A DNA stretch of 64,000 nucleotides from CAJMNU01 sp905214855. GTDB lineage: Bacteria; Bacillota; Clostridia; Lachnospirales; Lachnospiraceae. Where the stretch lies: the NCBI GenBank assembly GCA_937890595.1, contig CALADM010000025.1:62001-126000 (forward strand), written 5' to 3'. The position numbers were made by a program, and so were the translations under genes. Positions 34,009-42,940 of the stretch are shown one piece after another. Under the pieces are notes generated by a model, which was not told the origin of the DNA, ran no database searches, and worked only from the letters and a program-made list of their open reading frames with translations. The stretch's first letter is position 1. The number at the start of each line of letters is the position of its first letter.

Positions 34009-34428
34009 CTACTGCCTTTCCCCTTCCCATTTTTCTATTTTTTCTGCCAATTCAAGTATTTTGGCATGGATTGTATGGATTATTTTCTTAAACTCAAGAT
34101 CACTTTTCCCTGTAGGATCACTCAACCCCCAATCTTCCCTATATTTACATGGCAACGCAGGACAATGCACATTACATCCCATCGTAATAACAATATCTAC
34201 TTGTGGTATTTCAGATAACAACTTGGAATATTGTATTTTTTCAATATCTATCTGATATATTTCTTTCATGAGACGGACTGCATCTTGGTTTATTTGTGGC
34301 TTTTTTTCTGTTCCTGCTGAATAGCTTTCAAAAACATCGGATGAAAGATGTTTCCCTAATGCTTCTGCAATTTGACTGCGGCAAGAATTATGAACACATA
34401 TAAAGGCTACTTTAGGTTTTTTAATCAT
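34009..34428 (-). CDS. ArsC-like low-molecular-weight phosphatase/arsenate reductase
   Basis: 139 residues of the thioredoxin-coupled arsenate reductase family: P-loop FICVHNSCRSQIAEA with nucleophilic Cys and Arg, and the redox pair region ITMGCNVHCPALPCKYR with DWGLSDPTG. All three catalytic cysteines are present. AAGGAAGTGA favours ATG 34428 over GTG 34434. No arsR, arsB or acr3 lies nearby, so arsenic resistance is not supported by context; a phosphatase role is possible. Confidence 0.87.
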   Translation of the reverse strand: MIKKPKVAFICVHNSCRSQIAEALGKHLSSDVFESYSAGTEKKPQINQDAVRLMKEIYQIDIEKIQYSKLLSEIPQVDIVITMGCNVHCPALPCKYREDWGLSDPTGKSDLEFKKIIHTIHAKILELAEKIEKWEGERQ

Positions 34429-34471
34429 GTTCACTCACTTCCTTTCTGATCTATTGGAATCGTATTTTAAT

Positions 34472-35200
34472 TTATCTACTCTTCTTTGAAGACCATCCTT
34501 CTATTTTTCCATCTGTTATCGCATGAAAGAAACAATCTTTTACCCCTGAATTTTCTTTTTGTATGGTCTTGAGAAGATTTTTTGCATATTCTCTTTTTGT
34601 TTTCCCATCCGCTGGACATGGATTTTTACATACTGGAAGGGAATATTTGCGCCAAAACCCAATGATATCTGTTTCCTCTGTATAGATCAGAGGACGTATT
34701 ACAGCCAGTCCTGTTTGATCCAGATAAGTATATGGAGGAAAGGTATAAAACCTTCCTTCATACATTAAGGATAACAACATTGTTTCGATGACATCGTCTT
34801 TGTGATGTGCATATGCGACCTTATTACACCCTAAATTTAAAGCAGCCTGATTTAAAGCTCCTTTTCTCATTTTAGCACATAAAGCACATGGATTGGATTC
34901 TTTGCGTATATCGAACAAAATCGAACCAATTTCTGTCTTCACAATGTGATATGGTACTTCTAATGAATCACATAATGTTTGTATTGGTGACAGATCAAAG
35001 CCTTCAAATCCAAGATCTACAGAAATTGCCACAAGCTCAAATTTTTCTGGATAAAATCGACGAAGTCCATGTAATGCATATAGTAAAGTCAGGCTGTCTT
35101 TTCCCCCAGAAATTCCAATTGCTATTTTATCTCCGGATTGAATCAGGTTATAATCATCAATTGCCTGGCGTGTCAAACTATACAAACGCTGCATATTCAT
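34472..35200 (-). CDS. TtcA/TilS-type PP-loop tRNA-modifying enzyme (tRNA 2-thiocytidine-like)
   Basis: 242 residues. ATP-pyrophosphatase P-loop GISGGKDSLTLLYAL, a CxxC motif in PCALCAKMRKGALNQAA and the following VAYAHHKDDVIETMLL fit the TtcA family, which thiolates cytidine 32 of tRNA through an Fe-S cluster. A third conserved cysteine appears in VCKNPCPADGKTKRE. Shorter than E. coli TtcA but normal for the Firmicute subgroup. AAAGGA precedes the ATG. It lies between yitT and the ArsC-like gene on the same strand. Confidence 0.88.
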   Translation of the reverse strand: MNMQRLYSLTRQAIDDYNLIQSGDKIAIGISGGKDSLTLLYALHGLRRFYPEKFELVAISVDLGFEGFDLSPIQTLCDSLEVPYHIVKTEIGSILFDIRKESNPCALCAKMRKGALNQAALNLGCNKVAYAHHKDDVIETMLLSLMYEGRFYTFPPYTYLDQTGLAVIRPLIYTEETDIIGFWRKYSLPVCKNPCPADGKTKREYAKNLLKTIQKENSGVKDCFFHAITDGKIEGWSSKKSR

Positions 35201-35263
35201 AAGTGATATTCCTTTCGGTTTTTATTATAATTATGTTATTGGTATTTATTCTTTATATTTTGT

Positions 35264-36139
35264 CTATTCATTCCTTCCTTTATGGACTTTGTTTAGTGTA
35301 AATCCACGTCCCCTTACTTCATTGACCTGGTGTATGGTAATAAATGCTTCTGGATCAATTTCCATAATACGCATATTTACTTTTGGAAGATCTCTATTAG
35401 AAAGGATAGCCAATACCATCTCTTGTTCCTGATATAAAAATCCGGTTTTCATATGCAAAAGGCTAGTTCCGCAGTCCATCTCATCTCCCAGCATTTTATT
35501 GATTTCTTCATATTTTTTACTGACAATTTTAATCTGTATTTTGACATTGCCTAAAAGTAATACTTTATCCAAGACAATGGTATAAACTAAAATCAATAAA
35601 ATGCCATATAAAACAGAAGTGCTGTCAGAATGTGTCATTTGCAATAGGAGAATGATACAGTCACATAAATAAATAACCATAGAAATATTATAGTTTTTCC
35701 ATTTTTTTAAAATAAGTGCTGGGATATCCATTCCACCAGTAGAAGCACCACAACGCATAACCAAACCAATACCTGCTCCAATAAGAATACCTGCATATAA
35801 TACAGCAACTAACTTCTCTTCTACAACAATTCCAGCATATCCTGTTTTTTCTAAAATTCCAAGCATTAAAGGATACATAATAGTACTGGCAGCAGTTGTC
35901 AGCGCAAATTGTTTTCCCAAGATCCATGCACCTAGGATAAACATAGTGATGTTAAATCCTGATACAAATAAACTGATTGGGATTCCTGCTATTTGATTAA
36001 AAAATAAGGCAAGTCCTGTTGTTCCTCCTGTGATTAGGTTGTTGGGAACAATAAATACGGTAACAGCTACTGCGTACATAAAATTTCCCAACAAAATGCC
36101 AGCAAGGCGAACAACTGTTTTTTTATGGATATATTCCAT
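35264..36139 (-). CDS. YitT family membrane protein
   Basis: 291 residues. Five to six membrane helices in the DUF161 part with FIVPNNLITGGTTGLALFFN and a second similar stretch GLVMRCGASTGGMDIPALIL, then a C-terminal cytoplasmic DUF2179 domain (about 215-285, VSKKYEEINKMLGDEMDCGTS). Function is not firmly known. AAGAGG precedes the ATG. It could be first in the run yitT-ttcA-arsC-CAP-lyase-oxidoreductase, all on the minus strand with gaps under 65 nt. The preceding 170 nt hold no gene I trust. Confidence 0.88.
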   Translation of the reverse strand: MEYIHKKTVVRLAGILLGNFMYAVAVTVFIVPNNLITGGTTGLALFFNQIAGIPISLFVSGFNITMFILGAWILGKQFALTTAASTIMYPLMLGILEKTGYAGIVVEEKLVAVLYAGILIGAGIGLVMRCGASTGGMDIPALILKKWKNYNISMVIYLCDCIILLLQMTHSDSTSVLYGILLILVYTIVLDKVLLLGNVKIQIKIVSKKYEEINKMLGDEMDCGTSLLHMKTGFLYQEQEMVLAILSNRDLPKVNMRIMEIDPEAFITIHQVNEVRGRGFTLNKVHKGRNE

Positions 36140-36290
36140 ATTATATTTCCTCTTTTCTTGTTTTCTTTGTTTTTAGAGTATCATTATTTTATAGTAGGGT
36201 CAACCTGTTTTCTTTGATGTGGTTTTTGAGAGGTGATATGGTTTTGAGTAAATAGTGTGTGGAGGGAGGAGTGTTTTTTGATTAAATATC

Positions 36291-36302
36291 TCATAGGGCG
36301 AA
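36291..36302. repeat. 12-bp direct repeat, left copy
   Basis: TCATAGGGCGAA; the identical sequence recurs at 37297-37308, flanking the orphan ORF. See the paired entry. Confidence 0.6.
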
Positions 36303-36311
36303 TTTTGTATA

Positions 36312-37208
36312 TTAAAAAGGAAGAAAAAGAATACTCAATATAATGATCATACTTTTTCCTCCACATTTTATTTCAGCATAACCGTCTGGATCGTCTGAAG
36401 TGTAAATATAAGTTCCAGGTTCTGAGCGATATTCAACCCACTCTGCTTGGTTGTTAGATAATGGCATCCAATACCCATTTCCACCGATATCTACTTCTAC
36501 CGTTACAGCGTATGTTACTCTCATTCCGGGGTCTAGTGGACCAGCGATTGTTTCGGTATAGTATAAGTCAGTGGTTCTTTCCATTATCTGTAGGAACTCT
36601 GCATCGGTTAAAACTCTTGATTCTTCTCCAGATTTAAGAGTGTTTATAACTGGTATACCACGAACCGTACCATCTCCAATTTGTACAAACTGAAGACAGT
36701 TAGGTACTACATCTCCTGAGTGCAGAACTCCTGCTCTATCCCACTTATTGGCAGGTACATCTTTCTGTAAATCTTCTGAGACACGATATATCTTGAATCT
36801 TATTTTATTGTCAGTGCTCTTATCACCGTTTACAGTTGCTTGCCACTCTTTGATATTGTTATCATTATAACCACTTTGGCTGATATTGAGTTTACGAATT
36901 GTGGAACTTTCACTTACTGTTTTATCTGGAGTTTTCTCAATTCTCCCATCAGGTATCAATTCCCATGTGAAAGAACCTTTTGTATTACTTGTTTCAATTG
37001 TTGGTGGTAAGTCCATGTAATAAGCATATGACACTGCCCATCCGTCTAGGTCTGTATCCTTTATGGCTTTTGCAAGCATGCAGTAGTTTCTACCCCTAGT
37101 CTCAGTACTACTACCTGTGTAATTATCATCTACCCATGCACCTCCTGTAGAGTAACCCATAATTCCTTGTCTCAACGGAACAGCAGTAGCTAAATCAAAC
37201 GGACCCAT
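36312..37208 (-). CDS. Unrecognised orphan protein, probably a fragment of a surface protein
   Basis: The 298-residue product matches no family I know. It lacks a signal peptide and starts abruptly (MGPFDLATAVPLRQG) as if inside a domain; the only ribosome-site-like AAAAGGA directly abuts the ATG. The body is beta-rich and polar (GGAWVDDNYTGSS, GYWMPLSNNQAEWVEYRSEPG), like extracellular domains. The C-terminus runs into an unnatural hydrophobic tail MIIILSILFLPF. An in-frame stop lies about 75 nt upstream with no other start. I infer a truncated, possibly non-functional gene. It lies within a 1-kb segment bounded by 12-bp direct repeats. Confidence 0.5.
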   Translation of the reverse strand: MGPFDLATAVPLRQGIMGYSTGGAWVDDNYTGSSTETRGRNYCMLAKAIKDTDLDGWAVSYAYYMDLPPTIETSNTKGSFTWELIPDGRIEKTPDKTVSESSTIRKLNISQSGYNDNNIKEWQATVNGDKSTDNKIRFKIYRVSEDLQKDVPANKWDRAGVLHSGDVVPNCLQFVQIGDGTVRGIPVINTLKSGEESRVLTDAEFLQIMERTTDLYYTETIAGPLDPGMRVTYAVTVEVDIGGNGYWMPLSNNQAEWVEYRSEPGTYIYTSDDPDGYAEIKCGGKSMIIILSILFLPF

Positions 37209-37296
37209 TCCTTTTACAATTTTATGGTTCTTTCTGAACTTTGGGTGTAGACAATGAAAAGCAGGTATGAAAAATCTTATTCATTCGTTTTGATAA

Positions 37297-37308
37297 TCAT
37301 AGGGCGAA
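37297..37308. repeat. 12-bp direct repeat, right copy
   Basis: TCATAGGGCGAA, identical to 36291-36302 and 1006 nt away. It could be a target-site duplication, recombination scar or chance. No integrase or transposase lies between the copies. Confidence 0.6.
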
Positions 37309-37381
37309 AATAAAATGGTAAATATAGGATCTATCATATGTCATTCTAAACTCCATACAACAGATCCCATGTTTCATCTAT

Positions 37382-39235
37382 TTATTCTACAAGTTTCCGA
37401 TAGCCATCCCACACATCAGCAAGGACATATGATACCGTAACATTATCCACTCCTGCCCCTGTCTCATGAACACAACGGATTCTTCCATCTTCTGTCCAGT
37501 TAAGGAACATTACCACATGAGCATTCTCTCCTGTTCTCACCAGAATATCGCCTGCCTGCAATTCTTCTGCACTCACAGATTCTCCACAATGTATCAAACC
37601 GCTGGTGCTTCCATATAAAGTTTTTTTCCCTGTTGCTGACCAATATACCCATTGAACCCATCCAGAACAATCCAGCCCTTTTAAAGAGCGTCCTTCTGGA
37701 TCTTTTACACTAAGAAGAGAACCAAACTCATTTCCCATATATTCTGCTTTCGTCGGTTTTCCTCCCCAGTAATAAGGAACTTTTCCAACAGATCCAAGTG
37801 CAAATGAAACAATCTGTCTTCGTGTCTGTGACAAATCTTCTGGAAGCTGAGATATGATATCCTGTATCTCCTGCTCACTCATAATTTTTCCCGGTAAAAT
37901 AAGATTTACAGTTGTATCGCTCCACTGATACTGTTCTTCCCAGTCTTCCAGACACAATGTTCTGACATAGCTCATCGTTTCTTCTGTCCAACCGGGCCAT
38001 TGAGAATCTGCTGGATGTGATATTTCATCCAAAGAAAACAATGTTTCTTCCCCATCCAACTCCAAAATCGTTACTTCTGTCAATATATCCTGATGTCCCA
38101 TACATGGAATCTCTTCTTCTGTTTCAGAATTCTCTTCTAAACTTACATCTTCTACATTTTGTACAAATTCTGCATTTTCCAAAGACTCTTTTGTATCTTC
38201 CAAAACACTTTGACTATCTTTTGCTACGCTTTCATTTTCTAAAACTTCTTCTGATACTTGTGGTATATCTGTAATTTCCTCTTCTACATCCTCCATCCCT
38301 TCTACAGCAAATCCCCACTGCTGTTTCTGCATTGCTGCGTTTGCTGGACCATTTGCTGCGGTTTCATAAGAAACATCCTCAAATACCATGATCGTTCCCT
38401 CTTCTTGTTCCGGCACATAGGCATCTGGTGAATCTGCTCCCTCTGTCTGCATCTGGGTTTCTTCCTGTGACTCAGCTACTATTCCCTCTTCCTGATTTTC
38501 TAAAGTTACTGTAGTTTCTTGTGCCTGCATAGTATGTATTTCTCCCTGACAGCTCCCATCACAAAAATATACATTTCCCTCTGTCACAGAAGTTCTGTGG
38601 GCTTCCTGCCACAATTGTTTTGCATAATCAAAAAACTCTTCTTTCGTCATATCCGAATGATATGATGCATAGACACTTGCCATAGCAAATACTTCTTTTA
38701 ATGTATGATCTTGTGCGATATCTTCTCTCTCAGCATTTTGAAAAGAAAGGATCCAATTTTTTTCTTCATCAGCAGTCATACCAGAATATAATTCCTGATA
38801 CCACTGCTCCTGCATCATTTGCAATTCCTGATACAGTATCCCAACATCACTCTCATCAATTGGTTCTCCATCCTGTTTCCATGGCAAATATTCCATTAAC
38901 TTTCTATTTTGTTTCTTTTCTCTCTCCAACGCCTCTGTATACTTTTTTAAAGAATAGTTCTGTATCTGAGATAATTCTTTCTTCTTTAATCCTTCTTGAT
39001 TCTCTATATTCTCACCCTCTGCTATAGTCTTACCTGATAATTCTTCCACATTCTCTGGTTGTTTCAGATATTCATTTTCTTGTACCATCTCTTCTATTTT
39101 TTCTATAGTTATCGGCTGATATCCTGCTGCCAAAATCACACAAAAAAATCCTGCTACCCCCATAGCCACCACTGAATAATATCGATTGTATTTTTTCTTT
39201 ATCCTCTTTATTGTTACACATTTTATGTTTTTCAT
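37382..39235 (-). CDS. Membrane-anchored NlpC/P60 cell-wall hydrolase with long acidic spacer
   Basis: 617 residues. A basic N-terminus and one membrane helix (about 22-40) anchor it outside the cell. Residues about 60-200 are coiled-coil-like; about 240-430 form a low-complexity Glu/Asp/Val/Ser spacer. The C-terminal NlpC/P60 peptidase (about 472-617) has Cys523 in GLDCSGWVQW, His573 in GENAHVVMF and His590 in RCVHETG, a plausible catalytic triad. It probably cleaves peptidoglycan stem peptides. GAGGAAAA precedes the ATG and a promoter lies about 100 nt upstream. Confidence 0.88.
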   Translation of the reverse strand: MKNIKCVTIKRIKKKYNRYYSVVAMGVAGFFCVILAAGYQPITIEKIEEMVQENEYLKQPENVEELSGKTIAEGENIENQEGLKKKELSQIQNYSLKKYTEALEREKKQNRKLMEYLPWKQDGEPIDESDVGILYQELQMMQEQWYQELYSGMTADEEKNWILSFQNAEREDIAQDHTLKEVFAMASVYASYHSDMTKEEFFDYAKQLWQEAHRTSVTEGNVYFCDGSCQGEIHTMQAQETTVTLENQEEGIVAESQEETQMQTEGADSPDAYVPEQEEGTIMVFEDVSYETAANGPANAAMQKQQWGFAVEGMEDVEEEITDIPQVSEEVLENESVAKDSQSVLEDTKESLENAEFVQNVEDVSLEENSETEEEIPCMGHQDILTEVTILELDGEETLFSLDEISHPADSQWPGWTEETMSYVRTLCLEDWEEQYQWSDTTVNLILPGKIMSEQEIQDIISQLPEDLSQTRRQIVSFALGSVGKVPYYWGGKPTKAEYMGNEFGSLLSVKDPEGRSLKGLDCSGWVQWVYWSATGKKTLYGSTSGLIHCGESVSAEELQAGDILVRTGENAHVVMFLNWTEDGRIRCVHETGAGVDNVTVSYVLADVWDGYRKLVE

Positions 39236-39331
39236 AAATCATTTTCCTCGTTTTTCTCTGTCTATCGCTTGCACTCTGTTTTCCTATTTAAAAATTAGAA
39301 TCCCAATTTCTTCCAAAAAATATTATTCTGT

Positions 39332-39361
39332 ATTATAACACTAAAATGTATATCATTACAA
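39332..39361 (-). promoter_or_regulatory. Candidate promoter of the NlpC/P60 gene
   Basis: On the minus strand TTGTAA (39361-39356), 18 nt, perfect TATAAT (39337-39332). The divergent gap 39236-39488 otherwise holds AT-rich sequence, with a weaker plus-strand candidate TTGCAT near 39377. Confidence 0.5.
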
Positions 39362-39488
39362 TAAAAATCGTTATCTTGCATAATATCTAAAAATATGATA
39401 CACTTCAAAAACATAATACACATGATGTTCGATCTATATACAAATCCTATACCAAATGGATTAAAAATTAAGAAATGGAGAAAATGAT

Positions 39489-40166
39489 ATGAAACAAAAA
39501 AAATTACTCTTTGTAGGAATTATACTTTGTGCATTAATTTTTTCTGGATGCAGCACAAAGAAAGAAGAATTGAATACAAGTGAAACATCAAAAGAAACAA
39601 CCACAGTAACATCTGCCACATCCGTACCAGAAAGCCATACTCTTTCTTCTACTGAAGTAACTACAGTTGAGACAGATAATATAGATATAGTAAATGCAGA
39701 AGAGACGGATCTTTTTTCGTATCCTTCAGAAGATCCTGAAAGTATTCTGTATGATAGTTTTTTAGGATATTCTTGTATGTATGATCCAACTGTTTTTGTA
39801 TTGGATGATACAGGAGATGGAGATTATTTTTCATATCAAACTGCCGAATCCCTTGCTGCGCCAATTTATATGTCTGTTCAGGTATACTCTGATATGAATG
39901 CAGAAACACTTGCAGATGGACTTGTTCTCCAATCTGGACTAGATGATGTCGAAGTACAGGACACCTATTTTGGTGCAAATAGTATCATGACAAAAAGTGT
40001 TTATATCGAGCAAGAAATCAATGGTATCAATCAAATCCAGATTTTCTATGCAATTCCTTCAGGAACAGATTCACTACTTGTTGAACTTGGCGGATATGTC
40101 GGAATGCCAGAAACTGCAGAACATAAACTTCAGGAAATTACTGGAACTTTTTCTTATATAGATTAA
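39489..40166 (+). CDS. Small secreted lipoprotein of unknown function
   Basis: 225 residues. Lipobox IFSGCS (Cys21), then a Ser/Thr/Glu-rich linker (about 25-75) and one globular domain (about 85-225) containing GYSCMYDPTVFVLDD and a closing AEHKLQEITGTFSYID. This layout is seen in many clostridial lipoproteins with PsbP/DUF1795-like domains, but I cannot assign one. ATGGAGAAA lies before the ATG, and a strong terminator follows. Confidence 0.85.
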   Translation: MKQKKLLFVGIILCALIFSGCSTKKEELNTSETSKETTTVTSATSVPESHTLSSTEVTTVETDNIDIVNAEETDLFSYPSEDPESILYDSFLGYSCMYDPTVFVLDDTGDGDYFSYQTAESLAAPIYMSVQVYSDMNAETLADGLVLQSGLDDVEVQDTYFGANSIMTKSVYIEQEINGINQIQIFYAIPSGTDSLLVELGGYVGMPETAEHKLQEITGTFSYID

Positions 40167-40198
40167 TATTCTAAAATACATACTATAGATTATGATTC

Positions 40199-40236
40199 AT
40201 AGGGTGGTATTCCAAAGAGTACCACCCTATTCTTTT
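40199..40236 (+). terminator. Rho-independent terminator after the 39489 lipoprotein gene
   Basis: ATAGGGTGGTA (40199-40209) pairs perfectly with TACCACCCTAT (40220-40230), loop 10 nt, followed by TCTTTT. Confidence 0.9.
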
Positions 40237-40301
40237 ACTAACTGGCAAAAATCATTTTTACTGAATTTTTTTCCAATTTTTGATAGATTACTGCTTTTTT
40301 T

Positions 40302-40439
40302 CTACCATTGATCATATTCCCCACAGAATTCTAACTTTTTATCTTTATAATGTAAATCTTCCATAATCTCTACTAAAAACTCCCATTTTAAGTTAATCTT
40401 TATTAGCTAAGTACATACCTTTTCCACTTCTCTCAACAT
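40302..40439 (-). pseudogene. Possible decayed small ORF in the 40.2-40.5 kb gap
   Basis: One frame reads MLREVEKVCT, a stop, then about 34 residues including VEIMEDLHYKDKKLEFCGEY before a second stop. The codon pattern after the stop looks protein-like, but there is no homology I recognise and no ribosome site. The remainder of the gap 40237-40478 contains nothing else visible. Confidence 0.15.
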
Positions 40440-40478
40440 GATATTATCTCATTTGCTTTCCTTCATTTTCTCTCCGAA

Positions 40479-40543
40479 AAACAAAAACGCTGTGATAAGA
40501 CCTTCTGCCCTTTTTGGCAATTTCTGATCTTCTTCACAGCGTT
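40479..40543 (-). terminator. Long terminator after the cytidylate-kinase-like gene
   Basis: On the minus strand AACGCTGTGA (40543-40534) pairs with TCACAGCGTT (40495-40486). The loop has an inner GCC-AAAAA-GGGC hairpin, and TTTTTGTTTTT follows. Confidence 0.88.
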
Positions 40544-40603
40544 CGGCGGTTCTATTTCCCTTATGTATTTTACCTATGATAAAGAACATAGGCTATTCTA
40601 ATC

Positions 40604-41242
40604 TTACTTTCTCGCCTCAAAATCATGTTTCTGTTTGATAAATGCCTTTATCATATCAGCAGCACCCTGATAACCTACTACACTACTGTTGATACACAGA
40701 TCATAACTTTTCGCATCGCCCCATTTTTTACTGGAATAATAATTGTAATAGCTGGAGCGTTTCTTATCTGTCTTGATCATCATATCTTTTGCTTTGTTCC
40801 GATCCAGATTATACACCTTCATCAAACGTGCGATCCTGTCTTCCTCTTCTCCTGTAATAAACACACGGATCGTATTGGGATGTTCTGCCAGAGCATAGTC
40901 CGCACAACGTCCAACGATCACACAGGATTCCTCCTCTGCCAGTTGTTTGATCGCATCAAACTGAGCTAAAAATACTTTGTGATTGATCGGCATATCCAGA
41001 TAAGCAGACGTGGTATATCCCAGAGAATAGGTGTCCATCACCAGTGAATATAAGAAACTGCTTGTTGGTTTCTCATCATGTGTCTCAAATAGCTCTTCAC
41101 ATAAACCACTCTTCTTTGCTGCCACTGCCAAAAGTTCCTTATCATAACACTTTATCCCCAGATCTTTTGCTAAGGTCTGCCCGATCACCTTTCCGGCACT
41201 TCCGCATTGTCGTCCGATTGTTATAACTAAATTGTCACTCAT
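40604..41242 (-). CDS. Cytidylate kinase-like family protein
   Basis: 212 residues of the Cytidylate_kin2 family (AAA_26-like). The N-terminal P-loop variant is ITIGRQCGSAGKVIGQTLA; later motifs are CVIVGRCADYAL, VFITGEEEDRIARL and YYNYYSSKKWGDAKSYDLCI. Family members are widespread in Firmicutes, but the substrate is generally unproven; true CMP kinase is a different subgroup. AGAGAGGAG precedes the ATG. It stands alone between a strong terminator and the rluD cluster; the 198-nt gap upstream holds only AT-rich sequence with a TATAAT. Confidence 0.88.
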   Translation of the reverse strand: MSDNLVITIGRQCGSAGKVIGQTLAKDLGIKCYDKELLAVAAKKSGLCEELFETHDEKPTSSFLYSLVMDTYSLGYTTSAYLDMPINHKVFLAQFDAIKQLAEEESCVIVGRCADYALAEHPNTIRVFITGEEEDRIARLMKVYNLDRNKAKDMMIKTDKKRSSYYNYYSSKKWGDAKSYDLCINSSVVGYQGAADMIKAFIKQKHDFEARK

Positions 41243-41440
41243 CGAATCACTCCTCTCTGTATATGCTCTATATTATACTATAAAAATTGATAAATGTACA
41301 CAATTAACAAAATATTTCTGTATTTATACAATACATTGTCTTTTTATCCCAGATATGTTCCAATTTTCTCCTCTCCTGCTAAACCAAAACGATTCATATC
41401 TGTATCTACTCATGCCAAATCACAGCCATACATCTCTATA

Positions 41441-42346
41441 TCATCTCAAACGTTGCAAAAGATCTTGAAAATATGTGGGAAGCGGCACTTCAAATTCCAT
41501 ATATTCTCCTGTTCTTGGATGTACAAAACCTAAAACCCCCGCATGAAGTGTCTGTCCGCAGAGAGAATAGGGACATTTTGCAGGTCCATATACCACATCT
41601 CCCAAAAGGGGATGCCCGATGCTTGCCATATGTACACGAATCTGGTGTGTTCTTCCTGTCTCTAATTGACATTCAATATGAGTGTACTGGGAGAACCGTG
41701 TCAATACCCTATAATGTGTCACAGCCTCTTTTCCATTCTTATAATTAATACTCATCTTCTTTCTGTCAGTTGGATGCCGTCCGATCGGTGCATCCACTGT
41801 CCCCTCATCCTGTGCGATCCGTCCATGAACAATCGCCTGATATTTTCTGGTGATCGAATGTTCCTTTAATTGTTCTGCAATCGAAGCATGTGCCATATCA
41901 TTTTTACATACGATCAAAATCCCAGTAGTATCCATATCAATACGATGTACGATACCAGGTCTTAAAATACCATTGATACCGGACAATCCATCTTTGCAAT
42001 GATATAACAGTCCATTTACAAGGGTATGCTCATAATGCCCTGCTGCGGGATGTACCACCATTCCTTTCGGCTTATTCACCAGAATTACATCCAAATCTTC
42101 ATACACAATATCCAGATCCATTTTTTCTGGTACAATATCCAAAGGTTCTGGCTCAGGGATCTCTATTTCAATCTCATCTCCTACATTCACCTTGTAATTA
42201 CTTTTAACCTTCTTCTGGTTCACAAATACCTTTTCTTCCTTGATCAATTTTTGGATATAGGAACGGGAAACCCCTTCCAGAATTTTTGCAAGATATGCAT
42301 CAATCCTGACAGTGTTTCCCTCCTCTACTATATACTGCTCTTTCAA
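41441..42346 (-). CDS. rluD: RluD-family 23S rRNA pseudouridine synthase
   Basis: 301 residues. N-terminal S4 RNA-binding domain (RIDAYLAKILEGVSRSYIQK) and catalytic domain with the active Asp in GIVHRIDMDTTGILIV, then LETGRTHQIRVHMASIGHPL. Such enzymes make pseudouridines in helix 69 of 23S rRNA; which of the RluA/C/D paralogues this is cannot be fixed by sequence reading. The start is a TTG at 42346 with AGAGAGG 9 nt upstream. Directly downstream of lspA in the common clostridial order lspA-rluD. Confidence 0.92.
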   Translation of the reverse strand: MKEQYIVEEGNTVRIDAYLAKILEGVSRSYIQKLIKEEKVFVNQKKVKSNYKVNVGDEIEIEIPEPEPLDIVPEKMDLDIVYEDLDVILVNKPKGMVVHPAAGHYEHTLVNGLLYHCKDGLSGINGILRPGIVHRIDMDTTGILIVCKNDMAHASIAEQLKEHSITRKYQAIVHGRIAQDEGTVDAPIGRHPTDRKKMSINYKNGKEAVTHYRVLTRFSQYTHIECQLETGRTHQIRVHMASIGHPLLGDVVYGPAKCPYSLCGQTLHAGVLGFVHPRTGEYMEFEVPLPTYFQDLLQRLR

Positions 42347-42425
42347 TCACAAATCCTCTCTCATTCTCTTCATTGCTCTTCATTATTTTTTATTGGTTTA
42401 TTTTTTTATTTTGTTTTGCTTTTTC

Positions 42426-42926
42426 CTATTTTTTGCTCAAAAACTGGAATTCTTCGTCTTTATAATAAAATAAAACCAAAATCACCAGACAAGCAGTTGC
42501 CACAGTTACATAGATATCTGCCACATTAAAAATCGGAAAATCGATCAAAGAGAAATATAAAAAATCTACCACATAACCATTCACCATACGGTCGATCATA
42601 TTTCCCACTGCCCCGGAACAAATACCTGCAAGACAGGCAGTCAATGGAATATAGCGTTTCTCTGCTGGCATTTTATAAAGAATATAACATACACCAGCCA
42701 ATACCAAAAGTGCGATCACAAAAAAAACAGCCTGTTTTCCCTGAAGCATGCCAAATGCAGCACCACGATTTTCCAAATAACGCAATTCAAATACATCTTT
42801 CCAGACAGAAATAGCATCTTTCCCTTTTAGGTATGCAACTGCCAATTTCTTTGTATACTGATCCAGCCAGACTAAAAAAACTGAAACCAGTAAAAACATT
42901 ACAAAACGACTTCTTTTTTTCTCCAT
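42426..42926 (-). CDS. lspA: Lipoprotein signal peptidase (signal peptidase II)
   Basis: 166 residues with four membrane helices. The aspartic protease dyad lies in GAVGNMIDRMVNGYVVDF and FPIFNVADIYV, and RGAAFGMLQ is the family motif. It cleaves prolipoproteins ahead of the lipidated Cys; this genome segment alone encodes five such lipoproteins. GGAAGAG precedes the ATG. It lies 14 nt after aroB. Confidence 0.94.
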   Translation of the reverse strand: MEKKRSRFVMFLLVSVFLVWLDQYTKKLAVAYLKGKDAISVWKDVFELRYLENRGAAFGMLQGKQAVFFVIALLVLAGVCYILYKMPAEKRYIPLTACLAGICSGAVGNMIDRMVNGYVVDFLYFSLIDFPIFNVADIYVTVATACLVILVLFYYKDEEFQFLSKK

Positions 42927-42940
42927 TCTTCTCTTCCTCT

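Noticed and set aside
34009..34428. Arsenic-resistance operon
   Set aside because: Only the ArsC-like gene is present; no arsR, arsB, acr3 or arsD nearby.
36184..36366. Short minus-strand ORF beginning MWRKKYDHY with a GGAGGA-like site
   Set aside because: It overlaps the orphan gene in another frame, has biased low-complexity composition and no recognisable domain.
40302..40439. A real small gene in the 40.2-40.5 kb gap
   Set aside because: The frame is broken by a stop, lacks a ribosome site and matches nothing I know; kept only as a low-confidence decayed ORF.
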